Notes under the pieces: model-generated
Databases searched by the model: none
What the model saw: only the letters and a program-made list of their open reading frames with translations
What the model was told of the DNA's origin: nothing
Source: Roseivirga thermotolerans
GTDB taxonomy: Bacteria > Bacteroidota > Bacteroidia > Cytophagales > Cyclobacteriaceae
Length of the DNA: 64,000 nucleotides
Direction: 5' to 3'
NCBI RefSeq assembly: GCF_014653175.1
Contig: NZ_BNAG01000003.1
Coordinates: 124,001 to 188,000 of the forward strand
Made by a program: the position numbers and the translations under genes
Part shown: in pieces, positions 35,419 through 43,604 of the stretch
Numbering within the stretch: position 1 is the stretch's first letter
Layout of the letters: each line of letters opens with the position of its first letter

Positions 35419-37590
35419 CTAGATAGCACTAACCAAGGCCAGGTTGTTTTCCTGGTAGAATTCACTGAAGAAATTATCACTTTCAAAAAGCTCTGATGGC
35501 GTGCCGCATGAGGTGATAGCATTCTCTTCCAGAATGTAGATTTTATCGGCTTTCGCTGCCGTTGTTATTCTATGGGTGACCAGAAGAATAAGCTTGTAGC
35601 TCTTCAGCCTGTCCAGAAGGTTTAAGACAAAATGCTCGGTTTTTCTGTCCAAAGCAGAAGTGGCCTCATCAAGCAACAAAATTTCGGGGTTCGACCAAAG
35701 GGCCCTGGCCAATCCAACCAACTGCTTCTGGCCACCGGAAATGTTGACACCTTCTTCCCCCAAAATAGTGGCATAGCCTTGTGGGAACTCTTTGAAGTAT
35801 TGATCGAAACCGAGGGAAACCATGAAATCTTCGAGAGTTTTAATACCGGTAATGGTCTCCCCAAGAAGTATGTTGTCCAGTAAACTCCCATTGAAAATCT
35901 TTATCTCCTGAGGGACTACACCAATCTTGGACCTGACGGTTTTTGTATGAATCTCCCTGTAATCATGTCCATCGATTGAAATTTTGCCTTCTTCAGGAAA
36001 ATAGAACTTCTGTAATATTTGAAGGAAGGTACTTTTTCCACCGCCACTCTCTCCTAAAAGGCAGACCAGTTCTCCTTTATTCAGTTCTAGATTGATGTTT
36101 TTAAGAAGTTGTTTTCTACCCGGGAATCTGAAGCTGAGGTTTTCTACTTGAAGTCTTTGAATATTTGACATTTCCTGAACGGTATCATTTTCATTTGTCT
36201 CAGGTTCTATCGCAGTGAATTCATACATTCTGTCGAAAGCAATTTTAGCCTCTCTAATCTGAATGTTGGCTCTTGCTACTGCTTCTATTGCAGGGAAGAG
36301 TCCGCCTGCCATAGAAAGAAGGGCAACCAATTCACCAAGCTGAAGGGTTTCCTGAATAACCAGGAATGAAGAAAAGGCCAATACACCTGTCATGGCTATT
36401 ACACCAATGATTTGGGTGTAGACCCCATATTTATTGCCCACCAGGCCAAGGTCGTATACTTTGCTTTGGAAATGGCCATATATGGTCTCGGTTATTTTAC
36501 TGAAAACAGACTCCTTATTCTGGTTTTTAATGACCTCGATGCCTTGAATAGTATCAACATAATTGCTCTCATTCATGGCGTAGGCCTGCATAACCTCTCT
36601 TTGACCGGTTGTAATTGGCTTGGTGTATTTCCATACCAAGAAGATATAAATGGGAACGAATGCCAGTAACAACAAGCCAACCTGCCAGGAATAGGTGAAG
36701 ACGAAGGCCAAAGAGGTTATTCCCAGGAGCAATTGAATCAGAGTATCTCCTAAAACAAAGCTTATGGTTCTCTGAATTCTGTTGGTATCGTTCATTCGGG
36801 CTATTAATTCTCCGGTTTTTCTGGTGTCAAAAAAGCGTTTCGGGAGGTATAGTAGTGCTCCATAGAATTTTTGAATAATCCGATTATTGAAATCTTTCGA
36901 TTGCCTTAAAATCAATAGGGTCCTTAAATATAAGACTCCGGATCTGGCGAGTAGTAAAATAGTGAGTAATGCCAGACCAAGAATTAGCCTTTCGGAGTCC
37001 TGACTTGGAATGATATCATCAATCAACTTTTGAGTGAATATAGCTGTGCTGATACCTAGAATGGAAATTACAATACCTAGAAAAGTGGCAATGCCGAGAA
37101 TGGGATAATCCTCTCTAACCAAAGAAAGCAGCCATTCCTTTTTCCTGCCCTTTTGTTCCTGAACCCTTTCAAGTCTGTCGGTGGGCTTTACGAGGAGTAG
37201 GGCCCTGGATCGCCAGATTTTTGCAAGTTCTTCTTCCGTAATATATTCAATACCCTTGGCTGGGTCGCTGATCAGAAATTTTTGGTTTTCATATCCAAAG
37301 ACCACTACATAGTGCTGTAGTTTACCTTCTATAATTACATGGAGTATTGCGGGGTGCTCCAGTGTCTTCAAATGTTCAATTTCTGCTTCAAATCCTTCAG
37401 CATCCAGGCCAATTTGGTTGGCTGCCTGGTAAAGGCCTAAGAGAGTTGTGCCTTCTTTGGAGGTGCCGCTAAATTCCCGAAGTTTTTCCAGGCTGACCTC
37501 GCCCTCGTAATATTTTATAAGGGTATAAAGACAAGTAACCCCACAGTCGGATTGATCTCTTTGCTTGAAGTGCTTAGGTGACCTTGCCAT
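35419..37590 (-). CDS. Peptidase-containing ABC exporter (C39 peptidase, PCAT type)
   Basis: The 723-residue protein has an N-terminal C39 peptidase (1-130) with the triad Cys16 (QSDCGVTC), His93 (LQHYVVV) and Asp109 (ISDPAKG), a six-helix exporter domain (about 155-440) and an ATPase (about 475-710) with Walker A GESGGGKS, signature NISGGQKQLVGLARAL and Walker B ILLLDEATSALD. Such proteins cut leader peptides after Gly-Gly or Gly-Ala/Ser and export the product. The two peptides encoded upstream in the same operon have such leaders and are the likely substrates. A separate HlyD-type adaptor is absent. Confidence 0.92.
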   Translation of the reverse strand: MARSPKHFKQRDQSDCGVTCLYTLIKYYEGEVSLEKLREFSGTSKEGTTLLGLYQAANQIGLDAEGFEAEIEHLKTLEHPAILHVIIEGKLQHYVVVFGYENQKFLISDPAKGIEYITEEELAKIWRSRALLLVKPTDRLERVQEQKGRKKEWLLSLVREDYPILGIATFLGIVISILGISTAIFTQKLIDDIIPSQDSERLILGLALLTILLLARSGVLYLRTLLILRQSKDFNNRIIQKFYGALLYLPKRFFDTRKTGELIARMNDTNRIQRTISFVLGDTLIQLLLGITSLAFVFTYSWQVGLLLLAFVPIYIFLVWKYTKPITTGQREVMQAYAMNESNYVDTIQGIEVIKNQNKESVFSKITETIYGHFQSKVYDLGLVGNKYGVYTQIIGVIAMTGVLAFSSFLVIQETLQLGELVALLSMAGGLFPAIEAVARANIQIREAKIAFDRMYEFTAIEPETNENDTVQEMSNIQRLQVENLSFRFPGRKQLLKNINLELNKGELVCLLGESGGGKSTFLQILQKFYFPEEGKISIDGHDYREIHTKTVRSKIGVVPQEIKIFNGSLLDNILLGETITGIKTLEDFMVSLGFDQYFKEFPQGYATILGEEGVNISGGQKQLVGLARALWSNPEILLLDEATSALDRKTEHFVLNLLDRLKSYKLILLVTHRITTAAKADKIYILEENAITSCGTPSELFESDNFFSEFYQENNLALVSAI

Positions 37591-37598
37591 AACGAATT

Positions 37599-38483
37599 TT
37601 AATTAAGAATATCTAAGCCGAAAGAAACATTGACAAATCTCTCCTTTGGAACTAAGCCTTTGATATAATCTGCCATATCAATCCATCTATCCTCATTTAT
37701 TTTTATCATGGTTTGATAGCCATTACTTGTTTTTTTAATTTCTCCCCGGATATCAATTCGCTCTGCTCCTTTTATTTCTTTAATAAGATGCCCATCTGCA
37801 TCAACTGGCCCTATCAGTTCAATTCCAACGAAGAAGCCATTATCAGGGAGAATGACTTCGTATTTACTGATATCAATTTCATAGTATTTCTCATTCTCGT
37901 CAGAGACGATGAATGTTTCTCCAATTTTGCCTATTTCTTCTCCGGGATTGTTATTGTCTTTACTGGTAAGGTAAAATCTGGGGCGGATTAACAAGTCACT
38001 ATATTCTATGTCCCTGCGATTAAAAAGAGGGATTCTAAGGGTGCTGACTTTGTGTCCAGAGGAGTATAGTTCCGGAGGCATATACAACACAATTTGCATG
38101 TTACGCGCTATGTTAATCGTATAGTTGGTTTTTTTGGTGAGGTTACCTATTGTGCTTTTCCGGCTTTTTTTTGTTGCGCTTTTTACCACAACTGATCCTA
38201 CATCCAATTCAAGAGACTCTAGGAACAAAGTGTCGGATTGAATAGAGTCTGCATAAAAAACGGAGGGTATATAGGTTACATGCTGAATCCATATTTTTTC
38301 GAAGAGTCCTATTTCAAATTCTCCCTTTTCGTCAGTGTAAGTAAAGAAGTTGTTATCCGCCTTTACAGTTGCATAGGTTATTGGCTCTTTAGTTTTTTTA
38401 TCGGCTAGCACATAACTTTTTGACTGTGCCAATAATTGAATGCTGCCTACAAAGAACAAAGTAAGAACCAATAACCTTGACAT
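37599..38483 (-). CDS. Secreted carboxypeptidase-regulatory-like protein of the peptide operon
   Basis: A 294-residue protein with signal peptide (LTLFFVGSIQLLAQ) and an N-terminal beta-sandwich resembling the carboxypeptidase D regulatory fold (KKTKEPITYATVKADNNFFTYTDEKGEFEIG), then about 190 residues of predicted beta structure with no family recognised. It lies eight bases before the exporter gene and 16 bases after peptide B, so it is expressed with them. A role in self-protection, outer-membrane passage or cell-surface assembly of the peptides is possible; the sequence does not decide. Confidence 0.7.
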   Translation of the reverse strand: MSRLLVLTLFFVGSIQLLAQSKSYVLADKKTKEPITYATVKADNNFFTYTDEKGEFEIGLFEKIWIQHVTYIPSVFYADSIQSDTLFLESLELDVGSVVVKSATKKSRKSTIGNLTKKTNYTINIARNMQIVLYMPPELYSSGHKVSTLRIPLFNRRDIEYSDLLIRPRFYLTSKDNNNPGEEIGKIGETFIVSDENEKYYEIDISKYEVILPDNGFFVGIELIGPVDADGHLIKEIKGAERIDIRGEIKKTSNGYQTMIKINEDRWIDMADYIKGLVPKERFVNVSFGLDILN

Positions 38484-38499
38484 TTTCGAAATCTAATTG

Positions 38500-38700
38500 T
38501 CAATCAACTGTTATGCAAAAATCTACATCGAAAGTCTCTTCTGTTTTGGTCCTTATGAAGAGGGCATGATACGTCCTAGTACATTGGCGTCCGCAGTGAA
38601 ATGCGTCAACCCAAATTACTTCGCCACAATCCCAATCAGTCCATCCAAAGAATTTTGATCCTTCGATTTTTTCCATTGAATTCAAATCTAACTTTCTCAT
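38500..38700 (-). CDS. Four-cysteine peptide B with GG-type leader, putative exporter substrate
   Basis: A 66-residue peptide from the ATG at 38700; an in-frame TTG at 38712 would add only four residues. The leader MRKLDLNSMEKIEGS has the hydrophobic spacing and Gly-Ser end of a double-glycine-type leader, giving cleavage after residue 15. The core starts KFFGWTDWDC and has four cysteines (25, 36, 40, 62). It aligns with peptide A: F-x-GW-x-DW-x-C, C-x3-C-x6-LFIR, final Cys. Two disulfides are plausible after export. No match to a named bacteriocin is recognised. Confidence 0.75.
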   Translation of the reverse strand: MRKLDLNSMEKIEGSKFFGWTDWDCGEVIWVDAFHCGRQCTRTYHALFIRTKTEETFDVDFCITVD

Positions 38701-38712
38701 TTTCTGTCTCAA

Positions 38713-38919
38713 TTAAAGTTGATTAATTTCTCTTGCTACAATTTCACAAGGACCGGAATTGTAATCGTAAGCGTCCCGAATAAATAACGTAAAATGTTTT
38801 CGGACACAATTCGTCCAGCAAAGTCCGTTATTAACAGTGGATGTGCATGACCAGTCCGACCATCCCCAAAACTTTCCGCCTTGAAGATTCAATAATTGTT
38901 CATTTTCTAATTTTCTCAT
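38713..38919 (-). CDS. Four-cysteine peptide A with GG leader, putative exporter substrate
   Basis: A 68-residue peptide. The leader MRKLENEQLLNLQGG ends in a true Gly-Gly at 14-15, the expected cut site of the C39 peptidase encoded in the operon. The core starts KFWGWSDWSC, with cysteines 25, 34, 38 and 58 and the LFIR motif at 45-48. The leader has the same length as that of peptide B, and the first Cys falls at the same position. Together they look like a two-component secreted peptide. It starts 13 bases after the membrane protein gene. Confidence 0.78.
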   Translation of the reverse strand: MRKLENEQLLNLQGGKFWGWSDWSCTSTVNNGLCWTNCVRKHFTLFIRDAYDYNSGPCEIVAREINQL

Positions 38920-38932
38920 GTGGTTATAAAAT

Positions 38933-39565
38933 TTAGTTAAAAATAATGTCAGATAAACTGAGCAACACTACGAGTAGCAAAAGACTTGAGTAATAAGATA
39001 GTATTGTGATTTTCAGGTATTTAATAAATTTGAGTTGGCCATTTTTGAACAGTCTCCATGTTAAAAGGAATATATAGCACAACTGAGTGATGGTGACAAA
39101 TTTTAAGATATTAAGTAGTACGAGGGGTAAGTTTTGATTTTTGAACAACCATAGGATGGATTGAAAATCGCTGTTTTCTATGTCCATCATTTGAGGTTTC
39201 AGTATGAATATCTTGATAACGATCAAAATCAGGTAGCTCAGGGAAAATACTATATGTGCCTCTGCGGCAGACGTCATTATATATTTTATTCTTTTTTCTC
39301 CGGATGAGAAAAAAGTGCCAATCCAGATGGTTAATAGAGTGAATAATATGATCCCAGCCATGTATGGCAGAATAAATAGATAATTGAGCCATTCTGTGGA
39401 TCGATCAAATTGTATTAAGTCACTTAATTCCTGGTCTGTTAGTCTACCATTAAATGACCTGAAATACATTTCATCTGAGTATAGGAAATTAAGCTCTATG
39501 AAAACGGCAAGCGCATAGATTGCAACATTTACTAAAATAAGAGAAACGAGCTTTTTTTTCATCAA
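38933..39565 (-). CDS. Membrane protein of the peptide operon, candidate immunity protein
   Basis: A 210-residue protein with five predicted membrane helices: LVSLILVNVAIYALAVFIEL, YLFILPYMAGIILFTLLTIWIG, AHIVFSLSYLILIVIKIFIL, LVLLNILKFVTITQLCYIFL and ITILSYYSSLLLLVVLLSL. No family motif is recognised. It is the first gene of the operon, directly before the two peptides, a common place for bacteriocin immunity proteins, so self-immunity is a reasonable guess; a role in export or sensing cannot be excluded. The second ATG (39562) may be the real start. Confidence 0.7.
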   Translation of the reverse strand: MMKKKLVSLILVNVAIYALAVFIELNFLYSDEMYFRSFNGRLTDQELSDLIQFDRSTEWLNYLFILPYMAGIILFTLLTIWIGTFFSSGEKRIKYIMTSAAEAHIVFSLSYLILIVIKIFILKPQMMDIENSDFQSILWLFKNQNLPLVLLNILKFVTITQLCYIFLLTWRLFKNGQLKFIKYLKITILSYYSSLLLLVVLLSLSDIIFN

Positions 39566-39814
39566 TCATTTGTCTTTAGAGAATTGGTTGATCTTTACTT
39601 GTGTTCGGAGGTAACTCGGAGGTTTAAGTTAGAATGTCTTACTGAAATAAAATTGCAGTGAAAAAAAATCTTCGAATTAGTCTAGTTTTATATCGTTCGG
39701 CTATGGAACAATATAATTGATGCATAAGCAAGAATAAAGTGTGGAATTAGATCAGGCTCCTGTCGATTCTTTGGTTAAAAGAGTCTTATATAGTAGCTTA
39801 ATGCAGATTGTGGC

Positions 39815-40084
39815 TTATTTAGAACTAGCACTGAATTTAGATATTTGATTCTGATCTGGTTTCCGTGAAAACCCATAGGACCACTCTGTCTCATATTCGT
39901 AACAATATGAGCCAAGTGAGAGATCAAAGAAAATCGGGGCTCCAAGTTCTTTCATGAGCTCTATTGTATAATAAAGCTGTCTTTCACTAATCTCCAGTTT
40001 TCTGGCACATTGTTTAGGAGAACCTGTTGCCTTAAGCCTAATGAGATGATGCAGCCTTTCTATTCTTTGTATTTGTTTGAGCAT
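39815..40084 (-). CDS. Small HTH regulator beside the peptide operon
   Basis: An 89-residue protein with an N-terminal HTH_11-like domain: IQRIERLHHLIRLKATGSPKQCARKLEISERQLYYTIELMKELGAPIFFD. The remainder (LGSYCYEYETEW) is the short beta tail usual in this type of small Bacteroidota regulator. It is separated from the operon by 249 bases and reads in the same direction, so it is probably transcribed from its own promoter. Control of the peptide operon is inferred from position only. Confidence 0.75.
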   Translation of the reverse strand: MLKQIQRIERLHHLIRLKATGSPKQCARKLEISERQLYYTIELMKELGAPIFFDLSLGSYCYEYETEWSYGFSRKPDQNQISKFSASSK

Positions 40085-40216
40085 AGAGATTGGTGTTTAT
40101 TTTAGCCTTTATGGTATTAGTGATTTATAAATAGAAATGTCACCTTTTGGAGATAAAATTTAACAAAATTTCCTTTTAGAAATTTAGATCATTGGGCATG
40201 TAGATTTCGATTGGCT

Positions 40217-41305
40217 CTAATTTTCTGTCACCAAACTTTGGAAGTATTCTTCGTAGTTCGCAATAGTTCTGTCAATATTGAATTTTTGCAAAGCAGTAAT
40301 CTTACCATTGGCAATTAGCGTATTTCTCAGACTTTGGTCAGATCTTACTCTTTGAATCAGCTCTGCTATTTTTTCAATGTCTCCATCTTCGAAAAGGAGG
40401 CCATTTTCTCTGTCTTCTATGAGATCGAGATTACCAGCATAGGCCGTTGCAATTACCGGCACCTTCAGTGCCATGGCTTCGAGTAACGATTGTGAGAGCC
40501 CCTCCATGGTGGAGGCCAGAATTTTGGCATCGAAAAGTTTATAGTAGGGGAGAATGTTGTCACCTTCCACATGGCCTTCGAAAAATACCTGGTGTGCTGC
40601 TCTATAACCGGCAATTATCTCTTTCATTTCTTCTGTAGCCTCTATGCCACAGAAGATCATTTTTACCGGCTGTTCCACATGAGCCAGGGCTTTAATAATC
40701 TGAATTTGGTTTTTTATGCGCGACACGCAACCCAGCACAAAGTCATTTTCACTAATTGCAAACTTACTTCTCAGAGCCTCTGTTTTGTGCATGTCAATGT
40801 GGGCGTATTTTTCTGTGGGCGTACCGTTGTGAATTACTTTAATGTTGGCTTCGTTGAAGCCAAGTTTCACAAGCTCTTCTTTCACCTGCCTACTTACCGC
40901 CACAATACCATCCGTCCAATGGTTGTACAAAAAGCGCTGAACAGGCCCTCCTAAACTGAGAGGCATTTGTCTTCTTGTATGTACTATTTTAGTGCCCAGG
41001 CCAAAGAATTTATTCGCGAAAATACTGGTGTACCGGTCATGACTCGATTGGGCGTTGATGAGCTCAATGCGGTGTTGGCGGACCACATCGCGTATTTGCT
41101 TCCAGTTATTGAGGTCGAATTTGCCTCCAAAACTCATGGGCACCCTCACTACATTGCTATCTTCAACCAGTTGCCACAACAGGCTTTCTTTTCGTATACC
41201 CAGATATACCTGATGACCTCGCTTAGCCAGCCCCCTACATAAAAAGGCAATGGAGTTTGTGGAGCCGGCCATATCGCCCTGATACGTTAGAAATAGTATT
41301 CTCAA
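40217..41305 (-). CDS. Glycosyltransferase family 4 protein
   Basis: A GT-B glycosyltransferase of about 362 residues: RILFLTYQGDMAGSTNS at the start, VHTRRQMP, VSRQVKEELVKLGF, FVLGCVSRIKNQIQIIKAL and the E-x7-E motif in STMEGLSQSLLEAMA, then GLLFEDGDIEKIAELI. A TTG at 41305 is taken as start because it opens the first beta strand; the frame continues to 41446, but that would overlap the promoter and first codons of the divergent sigma factor gene with unlikely sequence. It probably builds a cell-surface polysaccharide; the sugar is unknown. Confidence 0.85.
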   Translation of the reverse strand: MRILFLTYQGDMAGSTNSIAFLCRGLAKRGHQVYLGIRKESLLWQLVEDSNVVRVPMSFGGKFDLNNWKQIRDVVRQHRIELINAQSSHDRYTSIFANKFFGLGTKIVHTRRQMPLSLGGPVQRFLYNHWTDGIVAVSRQVKEELVKLGFNEANIKVIHNGTPTEKYAHIDMHKTEALRSKFAISENDFVLGCVSRIKNQIQIIKALAHVEQPVKMIFCGIEATEEMKEIIAGYRAAHQVFFEGHVEGDNILPYYKLFDAKILASTMEGLSQSLLEAMALKVPVIATAYAGNLDLIEDRENGLLFEDGDIEKIAELIQRVRSDQSLRNTLIANGKITALQKFNIDRTIANYEEYFQSLVTEN

Positions 41306-41383
41306 AATGCTTCTGCTGATTCTCGGCCGTAAACTTACAACAAATAGACTTTCATGTTGTATGTTTGCGTTCAGTGCTTCGCG

Positions 41384-41415
41384 TTGAGGCCCTGCCGTAT
41401 TATTTCTTAAATTTG
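41384..41415 (+). promoter_or_regulatory. Promoter of the sigma factor-gmk-nadD operon
   Basis: TTG (41384-41386), a 21-base spacer and TAAATTTG (41408-41415) match the consensus exactly. The -7 box ends four bases before the ATG at 41420, so the transcript is expected to be leaderless or nearly so. Confidence 0.7.
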
Positions 41416-41419
41416 GCGT

Positions 41420-42022
41420 ATGTCTGAAGAAACCACTCAGGAGCAATCGGCCCGTAGACAGAATTATTCAGAAAAAGAGAAAACGGAGGTGTTTGATGGT
41501 GAATTCATGCCTCATGTAGACTCTATGTACAATTTTGCCTATCGCCTTACATTCGATGAAGATGATGCTAAAGATTTGGTGCAAGACACTTATTTAAAGG
41601 CATTTAGGTTCATTAATTCGTTTGAGCGAGGAACTAACGCCAAGGCGTGGTTGTTCCGCATTTTGAAGAACAGCTTCATCAACGAGTATAGAAAAAAGAG
41701 TAAGCAACCCAATAAGGTTGACTACAACGAGGTGGAGCAATACTACAACTCTGATGATGTGGATGAGAACATTACCACTGACCTGAGGGTTGAAACCGTG
41801 CAACACATGATTGGAGATGAGATCTCCGGAGCATTGAATAATATTCCGGTCGATTTTAGAACGGTAATCATATTGAGCGATTTGGAGGGCTTCACTTATG
41901 AAGAAATGTCAAAAATTCTCGATATTCCGATTGGAACAGTGAGATCCAGACTACACAGGGCTAGAAATATGCTGAAAGAGAAGCTAGCCAGTTACGCGAA
42001 AGAAATGGGATATAACAAATAG
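41420..42022 (+). CDS. ECF-type RNA polymerase sigma factor
   Basis: A 200-residue sigma-70 family factor: region 2 (FMPHVDSMYNFAYRLTFDEDDAKDLVQDTYLKAFRFINSF, NAKAWLFRILKNSFINEYRK) and region 4 (ALNNIPVDFRTVIILSDLEGFTYEEMSKILDIPIGTVRSRLHRARNMLKE). It belongs to the RpoE-like group widespread in the Bacteroidota. The next gene, nine bases downstream, encodes a small cysteine-rich protein that may be its anti-sigma factor. The operon continues into gmk and nadD. Confidence 0.92.
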   Translation: MSEETTQEQSARRQNYSEKEKTEVFDGEFMPHVDSMYNFAYRLTFDEDDAKDLVQDTYLKAFRFINSFERGTNAKAWLFRILKNSFINEYRKKSKQPNKVDYNEVEQYYNSDDVDENITTDLRVETVQHMIGDEISGALNNIPVDFRTVIILSDLEGFTYEEMSKILDIPIGTVRSRLHRARNMLKEKLASYAKEMGYNK

Positions 42023-42031
42023 TTTGAAACA

Positions 42032-42325
42032 ATGTCGGAATTTTCAGATTGGTTCAAGGACACGTTTAAGAAATGCTATTGCGAGCATGGCAATTTGATA
42101 GATGAGCAGCGGTTTGCGGAAATTGTTCAATTGGTATTGGACAATGAAGCAGATGATGAGTCTCGGTCTATCTTTGAGCAAAAGATTAAGTCATGTGTAA
42201 AGTCTAACTTCACTTTCGAGAAGGAGAAGAAGATAAAAGACGAAATCAAAAGAAAACTCTGCGAGCATAAGGCCGAAATGCCAATGAACCTTGTAGAAAC
42301 CATTCGTAAAAGCGTAGATATCTAA
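42032..42325 (+). CDS. Small Cys-rich protein, candidate anti-sigma factor
   Basis: A 97-residue soluble protein, MSEFSDWFKDTFKKCYCEHG at the start, with C-x-C-x-H, a Cys in KIKSCVKSNF and C-E-H in KRKLCEHKAEM. The helical sequence with conserved Cys and His, placed directly after an ECF sigma gene, recalls zinc-binding anti-sigma factors, but the usual HxxxCxxC motif is not present in that form. The stop overlaps the gmk ATG by one base (TAATG). Confidence 0.6.
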   Translation: MSEFSDWFKDTFKKCYCEHGNLIDEQRFAEIVQLVLDNEADDESRSIFEQKIKSCVKSNFTFEKEKKIKDEIKRKLCEHKAEMPMNLVETIRKSVDI

Positions 42326-42897
42326 TGTCGTCCGGAAAGGCAATTATTTTTACTGCACCCTCCGGTTCAGGAAAAACCACTATTGTAAAGCATTTGCTGG
42401 CCAACAACCCACAGTTGGCTTTTTCTATTTCAGCTTCCACCCGTGATAAACGAGGAAGAACCGAAGAAAACGGCAAAGACTATTACTTTCTTACCAAAGA
42501 AGAATTTAAGGCCAAGATTGATGCCGATGAGTTTATTGAATGGGAAGAGGTATATACAGGCAACTACTATGGCACCCTAAAATCGGAAGTAGAAAGGCTG
42601 TGGAGCCTGGGTAAAACGGTGCTTTTTGATGTTGAAGTAAAGGGAGCCATGAATTTGAAAAAGTATTTTGGCGACAATGCGCTGGCTATTTTTGTGAAGG
42701 TACCCAGCATAGAAGAGCTCAAAAAGCGACTCACTGCCCGGGGAACAGAGTCTAGAGAGAGCCTTTCTCAACGACTCTACCGAGCCGAGTTTGAGATGAC
42801 TTTCGAGAATAAATTTGATGTGACCCTCCTCAATGAAAACCTGGAAGACTCTTACCGAAAGGCTCAGAAACTGGTAGATGACTTCTTAAAACCTTAA
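42325..42897 (+). CDS. gmk: Guanylate kinase
   Basis: A 190-residue kinase converting GMP to GDP with ATP: P-loop APSGSGKTTIVKHLL, SISASTRDKRGRTEENGKDYYF (GMP-binding), EWEEVYTGNYYGT, LFDVEVKGAMNLKK and a lid region (RGTESRESLSQRLYRAEFEM). Full length. Three bases separate it from nadD. Confidence 0.95.
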   Translation: MSSGKAIIFTAPSGSGKTTIVKHLLANNPQLAFSISASTRDKRGRTEENGKDYYFLTKEEFKAKIDADEFIEWEEVYTGNYYGTLKSEVERLWSLGKTVLFDVEVKGAMNLKKYFGDNALAIFVKVPSIEELKKRLTARGTESRESLSQRLYRAEFEMTFENKFDVTLLNENLEDSYRKAQKLVDDFLKP

Positions 42898-42900
42898 ACT

Positions 42901-43476
42901 GTGCGCATCGGCTTATTCTTTGGTTCTTTTAATCCCATTCATATAGGTCATTTGGTTATAGCCGATGTAATGGCCGACCAGACCGATCTTGAACAGGTGT
43001 GGTTTGTGGTCAGTCCACTCAATCCGTTTAAGAGCAGTAGCTCGCTGCTTCATGAGTTCGATCGGTTGAAGATGGTGGAGCTTGCCATTGCCGATAACTT
43101 TAAGTTCAAAGCTTCCGATGTAGAGTTTAATATGCCTCGACCCAGTTACACGGCCGATACCTTGGCATATCTTTCAGACAAATACCCCCAACACGAGTTT
43201 AAGCTCATTATTGGAGAAGACAACCTGCTCCACTTTCATAAATGGAAGAACCATGAGGCCATTCTGGAAAACTTTGGCCTGTATGTGTACCCCAGGCCTC
43301 AGGTAGATCAAAGCAAGATCAAGGTAAAACACGCCAACATTAGGTATGTCGATTCGCCAATGCTGGATATTTCGGCCACTTTTATACGCAATTCCATCAG
43401 AAAAGAACATTCCGTTCAGTATTTGTTACCACCAGCAGTGATCGATTATATCCGTTTTAAGAAGTTTTATCAGTAG
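42901..43476 (+). CDS. nadD: Nicotinate-nucleotide adenylyltransferase
   Basis: A 191-residue enzyme of NAD synthesis that joins nicotinate mononucleotide and ATP. Motifs: GLFFGSFNPIHIGHL (nucleotidyltransferase HIGH loop), PSYTADTLAYL and the C-terminal ISATFIRNSIR. The start codon is GTG at 42901. It follows gmk closely and ends the sigma-gmk-nadD transcript. Confidence 0.95.
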   Translation: MRIGLFFGSFNPIHIGHLVIADVMADQTDLEQVWFVVSPLNPFKSSSSLLHEFDRLKMVELAIADNFKFKASDVEFNMPRPSYTADTLAYLSDKYPQHEFKLIIGEDNLLHFHKWKNHEAILENFGLYVYPRPQVDQSKIKVKHANIRYVDSPMLDISATFIRNSIRKEHSVQYLLPPAVIDYIRFKKFYQ

Positions 43477-43604
43477 GTAACGAAAATAATTTCTTCTATA
43501 AAGCATACCTTTCGCCCGTTTATTGCGTCTATCCACTAATCATTCAGGATTAAACAGAAAAAGTTTTTTGGTCTGTATTTTGCACGAGCGTCAAAAACTC
43601 AACC

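Noticed and set aside
41306-41446. N-terminal extension of the glycosyltransferase frame
   Set aside because: It overlaps the sigma factor promoter and start, and its sequence (MLLSGFFRHTPNLRN) does not fit a GT-B first strand; the TTG at 41305 does.
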